DNA of 22,778 nucleotides, from positions 1 to 22,778 of the forward strand of contig NZ_LLZG01000031.1 of NCBI RefSeq assembly GCF_001509475.1. The letters run 5' to 3'. Below, piece by piece: positions 18,769 through 22,778 of this stretch. Under the pieces are notes generated by a model. The model saw nothing but the letters and a program-made list of their open reading frames with translations, did no database searches and was not told where the DNA came from. The translations under genes were made by a program, and so were the position numbers. Numbering within the stretch: the first letter of the stretch is position 1; each line of letters opens with the position of its first letter. Source of the DNA: Streptomyces regalis. GTDB lineage: Bacteria; Actinomycetota; Actinomycetes; Streptomycetales; Streptomycetaceae.

Positions 18769-19508
18769 GCACCGACCTCCCTTGCGCGGGTGTTCGCCGG
18801 GTCGATGACCTCACGGATGAGGCGCAGTTCGTCGGCGGTGGGGTCGCGGGTCGGCGGCACGTCGTCCGGGACGACCAGGTCGAACGCGGTCGCCTCCCTG
18901 ACCTGCTTCAGCGTGACTCCCGGATGGAGCGAGGCCAGACGCATCGCGTGGTCGGGCGTGGCGAAGTCGAAGACGCCGAGGTCGGAGACGACACGGGGGA
19001 TGCGGTGATATCGGGCACCGCCCGCGTGGTCGTAGCCCACCCCGCACACCAGGTCGACCTTCTCGACGAACACCCGCCGGGAATGCCTCGGGATCCAGTA
19101 ACTGGTCGGATTGTTGAGGGTGTTGACCGGCGCACCGCGCACCCCGAGCAGCTGCCGTTTCGGCCGCTCCCAGTCCCCGATGCACGAGATGTTCTGGTTG
19201 CCGTACCGGTCGATCTGGCTCGCGCCCATCATCACGTGCCGACGGCCACCGGTGACCAGGGCCAGGTGCTGCCGGTACGGCAACCAGCCCTCGGTCGTCC
19301 CGTCCGGGCGGACGAGCATCGCCTCGCCGTCGGTCAGCAGCAGCTCCGGCGAGAACGTCAGCCGGGCCAGCCGGGCGCCCACGGGCGGGATCAGGCCCAT
19401 CGGGCTCGCCAGGATCTCCCCCGCGTCGCGCCAGGCCTCGGCGCAGGCGATCACGCAGTACTCGGCGCGGGTGGGCGGGAGAAAGGGCGTGCCGGTGACC
19501 TCCGTCAT
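18765..19508 (-). CDS. ipdB: IpdB, beta subunit of the steroid ring C-opening CoA hydrolase
   Basis: This 247-residue protein has the class I CoA-transferase beta-subunit fold, shown by GASQIDRYGNQN (95-106) and a C-terminal part with VFVEKVDLVCGVGY. General annotation would say CoA-transferase, but the ipdA-ipdB-ipdC order and cluster context identify the IpdAB pair. IpdAB has been shown in M. tuberculosis to hydrolyse the last carbocycle (ring C, COCHEA-CoA) rather than move CoA. The ATG overlaps the ipdA TGA (ATGA) and the stop overlaps the ipdC GTG, so the three genes are coupled. Its length is normal for IpdB and no defects were seen. Confidence 0.88.
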   Translation of the reverse strand: MTEVTGTPFLPPTRAEYCVIACAEAWRDAGEILASPMGLIPPVGARLARLTFSPELLLTDGEAMLVRPDGTTEGWLPYRQHLALVTGGRRHVMMGASQIDRYGNQNISCIGDWERPKRQLLGVRGAPVNTLNNPTSYWIPRHSRRVFVEKVDLVCGVGYDHAGGARYHRIPRVVSDLGVFDFATPDHAMRLASLHPGVTLKQVREATAFDLVVPDDVPPTRDPTADELRLIREVIDPANTRAREVGA

Positions 19509-20341
19509 GACCCCTCCCCGACCGCCGACCGGTACGCCTGCTCGTCCCCGCCCAGGAACCGCGCCGCGAACTGCGGCCAGGGCGTGGTCGCGTACGTCTT
19601 CTGGAAGGCCTCGTCCCGGCCGTAGTCGGGCGCGCAGGACGTGAAGTGCGCCCCGTTCGGGGCCTCGACGACACCGGTCACCGTGTGCCGCTTGATCAGC
19701 AGCGACTGCGGGGCCGCGTCTTTCGTCAACTCGGCCGTGTCGACGACTCGTTCGCAGGAGACGTACGCCGCGTCGGCCGCCTCGCAGAACAGGTCGTCGA
19801 AGTACGGGTCGGGTCCCAGATACTGCCCGTTGCCCAGCCGGTCGGCGCGGTTGACGTGGACCAGGGCCGCGTCGAGCCGCAGCGCGGGCATGGCGACGAA
19901 CGTCTCCCCGTCGTCGTACGGCGAAGTCACCGTCCGCAGGCCAGGGTTGACCCGCATCACATCCGAGCCGATCCCGGCCCGCACCGGCAGGAAGGGCAGC
20001 CGGTTCGCGGCCGCGTGCAGCCCCCACATGAACATCGCCTCGTCGACCTCCATCATGTCGAAGGCGCCGCGCTCCCGGGCCGCGCGGAAGTGCGGTTCGA
20101 GGGGGATGGAGTCGAGGGTGGCGAAGGGGGCGACCAGCTTCCGGATCCGGCCGGCGGCGGCGAGCATGCCGACGTCCGGGCCGCCGTAGGAGACGACGGT
20201 GAGGTCGGTGACGTCGGACCGGAGCAGAGCCCTGACCAGGGCCATGGGTTTGCGGCGCGAGCCCCAGCCGCCGATGCCGAGGGTCATGCCGCTGTGCAGC
20301 CGGGAGACGACCTGGTCGGCAGTCATCGTCTTGTCACTCAC
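19505..20341 (-). CDS. ipdA: IpdA, alpha subunit of the steroid ring C-opening CoA hydrolase
   Basis: This 278-residue class I CoA-transferase-like alpha subunit contains GMTLGIGGWGSRRKPMALVR (18-37) and LTVVSYGGPDVG (47-58), both close to IpdA (Rv3551) as remembered. The segment MMEVDEAMF (96-104), with Glu98 and Glu101, lies where the family glutamate that drives the hydrolysis is expected. Near the end, VEAPNGAHFTSCAPDYGRDE is another conserved block. It pairs with IpdB. The GTG start abuts the echA20 stop with no gap; an in-frame ATG six residues in is the alternative. The gene is the second in the echA20-ipdA-ipdB-ipdC unit. Confidence 0.9.
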   Translation of the reverse strand: MSDKTMTADQVVSRLHSGMTLGIGGWGSRRKPMALVRALLRSDVTDLTVVSYGGPDVGMLAAAGRIRKLVAPFATLDSIPLEPHFRAARERGAFDMMEVDEAMFMWGLHAAANRLPFLPVRAGIGSDVMRVNPGLRTVTSPYDDGETFVAMPALRLDAALVHVNRADRLGNGQYLGPDPYFDDLFCEAADAAYVSCERVVDTAELTKDAAPQSLLIKRHTVTGVVEAPNGAHFTSCAPDYGRDEAFQKTYATTPWPQFAARFLGGDEQAYRSAVGEGS

Positions 20342-21106
20342 CTATGCCCCCTCATCCGTCCTGCCGAAGGTGTCACGCACCCGGTCGGCCACCCCGCTGA
20401 GGCCGGCCTCGAAGGTGAAGCCCTGCTCGAAGCGGTAGCTGCGACGCACGTCGACCGGATCGATGCCGTTGATGGCCGCCTTGGCGAGGCGCAGCAGCTG
20501 CCCGTCCTTGGCGGCGATCTCGCGGGCCAACTCCAGGGCCGCGGTGCGCAGTTCCTCGCGCGGCACCACCCGCCACACCGAGCCGTGCGCGTGCAGCTCG
20601 GCCGCGGTCGCCGTGCGCGAGGTGTAGTACAGCGCGCGCATCAGATGCCGGGGGACCAGCCGGGCCAGATGGGTGGCCGCGCCCAGTGCTCCCCGGTCCA
20701 GCTCGGGCAGTCCGAAGGCGGCGTCCTCGCTCGCCACGATCGCGTCCGCGTTGCCCACCAGGCCGATACCGCCGCCCAGGCAGAAGCCGTGCACGGCCGC
20801 GACGACGGGCACCTCGCAGTCGTACACCGCCGCGAAGGCCTCCGCGCAGGCGCGGTTGACGCCGATCAGCGCGCTGTTCCCGTCCCTCTGTATCTCCTTG
20901 ATGTCCACGCCCGCGTTGAACCCGCGCCCCTCGGCCGTGAGGACGACACACCGGATCTCCGGGGCGCGGCCCGCTGCCCGCACGGCGTCGGCCAGGGCGA
21001 ACCAGCCCTTCACCGGCAGGGCGTTCACCGGCGGGAAGTCGACCGTGACGACGGCGATTCCATTTTTTTCGTGCCCCTTTTCCGGGGACGAGGTGGAGAC
21101 ACCCAT
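20342..21106 (-). CDS. echA20: EchA20-like crotonase (steroid ring D hydrolase)
   Basis: This 254-residue enoyl-CoA hydratase-family protein has the two oxyanion-hole regions GFNAGVDIKE (62-71) and GGGIGLVGN (111-119), and Glu135 in GLPELDRGALGAATHL. That last stretch and the ending FEQGFTFE...GVADRVRD closely match EchA20 (Rv3550), which opens ring D of the steroid intermediate before IpdAB acts. It heads the leftward unit. The ATG at 21106 lies 21 bases from the KstR2-like operator; the ribosome site is weak (GGAAAGG, rather far). A run of seven A on the coding strand (plus 21063-21069) lies in the variable N-terminal tail, just before the conserved IAVVTVDFPPVNA. Confidence 0.9.
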   Translation of the reverse strand: MGVSTSSPEKGHEKNGIAVVTVDFPPVNALPVKGWFALADAVRAAGRAPEIRCVVLTAEGRGFNAGVDIKEIQRDGNSALIGVNRACAEAFAAVYDCEVPVVAAVHGFCLGGGIGLVGNADAIVASEDAAFGLPELDRGALGAATHLARLVPRHLMRALYYTSRTATAAELHAHGSVWRVVPREELRTAALELAREIAAKDGQLLRLAKAAINGIDPVDVRRSYRFEQGFTFEAGLSGVADRVRDTFGRTDEGA

Positions 21107-21127
21107 GGCCGCATCAGCTACCTTTCC

Positions 21128-21141
21128 ACCAAACGTTTGTT
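21128..21141. promoter_or_regulatory. KstR2-type operator between echA20 and the SDR pair
   Basis: ACCAAACGTTTGTT contains a perfect 10-bp palindrome (CAAACGTTTG) and fits the KstR2 pattern AnCAAGnnCTTGnT except for A and T at the two inner arm positions. It lies 19 bases before the rightward SDR ATG and 21 before the echA20 ATG. TAGGT follows it, exactly as at the other operator. Confidence 0.75.
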
Positions 21142-21160
21142 AGGTGAAGGGTAGCCGGGA

Positions 21161-21901
21161 ATGGGGCTGGACGGGAAGGTCGTGGTCGTCACGGGCGGTA
21201 CCCGGGGCGTCGGCGCTGGCACGGCGAAAGCCTTTGTCGAGGCCGGCGCGGACGTCGTGATCTGCGCGCGCAGACCGCCCGAAGTCCCGCTGACCGGGGC
21301 GGAGTTCAGGCCGCTCGACCTCCGCGACGCGGCAGCCGTACGGGCCTTCTTCGCGGCGTTGCCCCGCCTCGATGTCCTCGTCAACAACGCGGGTGGCACA
21401 CCGTACCGACGGTTGACGGACGTGGACGCCGAGCGGCACGCGCGCGTGATCGAGCTGAACCTCGTCGCGCCGATGACGGCATCCCTGGCCGCGTACGAGC
21501 ACCTGAAGCGCGCGCGGGGCTCGGTGGTGATGATCGGCAGCGTCAGTGGCGGCCGCCCGTCGCCCGGGTCGGCGGCGTACGGGGCGGCCAAGGCCGGACT
21601 GGAGAGCCTGGCCCGCTCGATGGCGGTGGAGTGGGCGCCGGAGGTCCGGGTCAACACGCTGGTCGTCGGCATGGTCCGCACGGAGCAGTCGCCTCTCCAC
21701 TACGGGGGCGAGGACGGCATCGCCGCCGTCTCCCGCACCGTCCCGCTCGGCCGCCTCGCCGAACCGGCCGACGTGGGCGCGGCCGCCGTCTTCCTCGCCT
21801 CCGGCGCCGCCGCCTACATCAGCGGAGCGAGCCTGCTCGTGCACGGCGGGGGCGAGCGGCCCGCGTTCCTGGACGCCGCAACGGTCAACAAGGAGGCATG
21901 A
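21161..21901 (+). CDS. Short-chain dehydrogenase (Rv3549c-like, KstR2 regulon)
   Basis: This 246-residue SDR has the nucleotide motif TGGTRGVG (11-18), NNAG (75-78), a catalytic Ser at about 127, and Tyr140/Lys144 in YGAAK, so it should be an active NAD(P)-dependent oxidoreductase. It starts the rightward unit opposite echA20, the position of Rv3549c in M. tuberculosis. Its substrate has not been read from the sequence; a hydroxyacyl-CoA from C/D-ring breakdown is likely from context. The upstream TAGGTG (21141-21146) right after the operator would give a leader of only a few bases. The stop lies one base before the next ATG. Confidence 0.85.
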   Translation: MGLDGKVVVVTGGTRGVGAGTAKAFVEAGADVVICARRPPEVPLTGAEFRPLDLRDAAAVRAFFAALPRLDVLVNNAGGTPYRRLTDVDAERHARVIELNLVAPMTASLAAYEHLKRARGSVVMIGSVSGGRPSPGSAAYGAAKAGLESLARSMAVEWAPEVRVNTLVVGMVRTEQSPLHYGGEDGIAAVSRTVPLGRLAEPADVGAAAVFLASGAAAYISGASLLVHGGGERPAFLDAATVNKEA

Positions 21902-21902
21902 C

Positions 21903-22778
21903 ATGAGCCGGATCTGCGCAGGGCGGGTCGTGGTCGTCACCGGCGCGGGCCGGGGTCTCGGTCGCGCGCACGCGCTCGCGTTCGCCGCGGCGGGGGCGAA
22001 GGTCGTCGTCAACGACCTCGGGGTCGGCCTCGACGGCACACCGGGTGCGGACGGCCCGGCCCGACGGATGGCCGTCGACAGCCCGGCCCGGCAGGTGGTC
22101 GACGAGATCCGCGCGGCGGGCGGCGAGGCCATCGCGCACGGCGGCGACATCGCGACGAGCGCCGGGGCGGCGTCGCTGGTTGCGGCCGCGCTGGAGACGT
22201 ACGGCCGTCTCGACACCCTCGTCAACAACGCCGGCTTCCTGCGTGACCGGATGCTGGTCAATCTCGACGAGGACGACTGGGACGCAGTCGTACGCGTCCA
22301 CCTCAAGGGCCACTTCCTCCCCCTGAAGCACGCGGCCGCGCACTGGCGGGCGGAGGCGAAGGCGGGCCGCACGCCGGTCGCCCGGGTCGTCAACACGAGC
22401 AGTGGGGCGGGGTTGTTGGGCTCGGTCGGCCAGGCCAACTACAGCGCCGCGAAGGCCGGCATCGTCGCCCTGACCCTGGTCGCGGCGGCCGAGCTGGCCC
22501 GCTACGGCGTCCAGGTCAACGCGATCGCCCCGGCGGCCCGCACCCGCATGACGGAACGCACCTTCGCGGAGTCGATGGCGGCCCCCGACGCGGGCTTCGA
22601 CGCCATGGCCCCGGAGAACGTCTCCCCGTTGGTCGTCTGGCTGGGCTCACCGGCGAGCGAGGGCGTGACGGGGAGGGTCTTCGAGGCGGAGGGGGGCCGG
22701 ATCACGGTCATGGAGGGGTGGAAGGCGGGGCCGAGCGTGGACAAGGGGGCGCGGTGGACGCCGGAGGGGACCCCCCGG
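21903..22778 (+). CDS. Short-chain dehydrogenase (Rv3548c-like), partial at right edge
   Basis: An open frame of 292 codons runs from the ATG at 21903 to the window end with no stop. It is an SDR of the type found in peroxisomal multifunctional enzyme 2 and 17-beta-HSD4, with TGAGRGLGRAHALAFA (13-28), VVNDLG (36-41), NNAGFLRDRML and the triad Ser167, Tyr180 and Lys184 (YSAAK). The C-terminal MEGWKAG...D is typical of this group. Such enzymes oxidise 3-hydroxyacyl-CoA. It follows the previous SDR by one base, matching the Rv3549c-Rv3548c pair. It is probably almost complete, since that protein is about 300 residues. Confidence 0.87.
   Translation, partial: MSRICAGRVVVVTGAGRGLGRAHALAFAAAGAKVVVNDLGVGLDGTPGADGPARRMAVDSPARQVVDEIRAAGGEAIAHGGDIATSAGAASLVAAALETYGRLDTLVNNAGFLRDRMLVNLDEDDWDAVVRVHLKGHFLPLKHAAAHWRAEAKAGRTPVARVVNTSSGAGLLGSVGQANYSAAKAGIVALTLVAAAELARYGVQVNAIAPAARTRMTERTFAESMAAPDAGFDAMAPENVSPLVVWLGSPASEGVTGRVFEAEGGRITVMEGWKAGPSVDKGARWTPEGTPR

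Noticed and set aside
18765..20341. Plain 3-oxoacid CoA-transferase as the function of the subunit pair
   Set aside because: The family fold is shared, but the sequence and neighbours match the ring-opening hydrolase IpdAB.

Overview
The window is high-GC actinobacterial DNA and most resembles a Streptomyces chromosome. The codon use is strongly G/C-ending, GTG starts and 1-4 base stop/start overlaps are common, and the gene content fits: a long-form gltBD pair, a VIT-type metal transporter, and a remnant of a family GH46 chitosanase beside gltD. No rRNA, tRNA, CRISPR array, transposase or integrase was seen. All identifications come from reading motifs and from memory of families; no database search was run.

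Left part (1-12750): housekeeping and accessory genes. A leftward pair comes first, an ADP-ribosylglycohydrolase overlapping the start of an unidentified Pro-rich gene cut by the window edge. Divergent from it is a VIT1/CCC1-like metal transporter whose promoter region holds two sequences resembling DtxR/IdeR-type iron boxes. After a 369-base leader with a possible GlnR site comes gltB-gltD (NADPH glutamate synthase), closed by a strong hairpin. Next, leftward, is a zinc-finger rhomboid protease gene whose stop overlaps the start of a broken chitosanase gene. Rightward follow a von Willebrand A-domain (TerF-like) protein and a stand-alone actinobacterial cytochrome b (QcrB paralogue).

Right part (12771-22778): a compact steroid C/D-ring (HIP) degradation cluster equivalent to the KstR2 regulon of Mycobacterium and Rhodococcus. 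It has four transcription units arranged as two divergent pairs. Pair 1 is a two-subunit acyl-CoA dehydrogenase (fadE31-like plus a short partner) leftward against ipdF-kstR2-fadA6 rightward. Pair 2 is echA20-ipdA-ipdB-ipdC leftward against two short-chain dehydrogenases rightward; the last runs off the right edge. Each divergent gap contains one KstR2-type palindrome (14930-14943 and 21128-21141), each followed by the same TAGGT sequence close to the start codon. By analogy with M. tuberculosis, IpdF oxidises the ring hydroxyl, IpdC contributes ring unsaturation, EchA20 opens ring D, IpdAB opens ring C, and FadE/FadA6 and the SDRs carry out the following beta-oxidation. The HIP-CoA ligase (FadD3) and FadE30 are not in the window.

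A recurring oddity is that three genes (gltD, the qcrB paralogue and fadA6) have their 3' end or stop codon duplicated just downstream. The fadA6 case is a perfect 51-bp copy.
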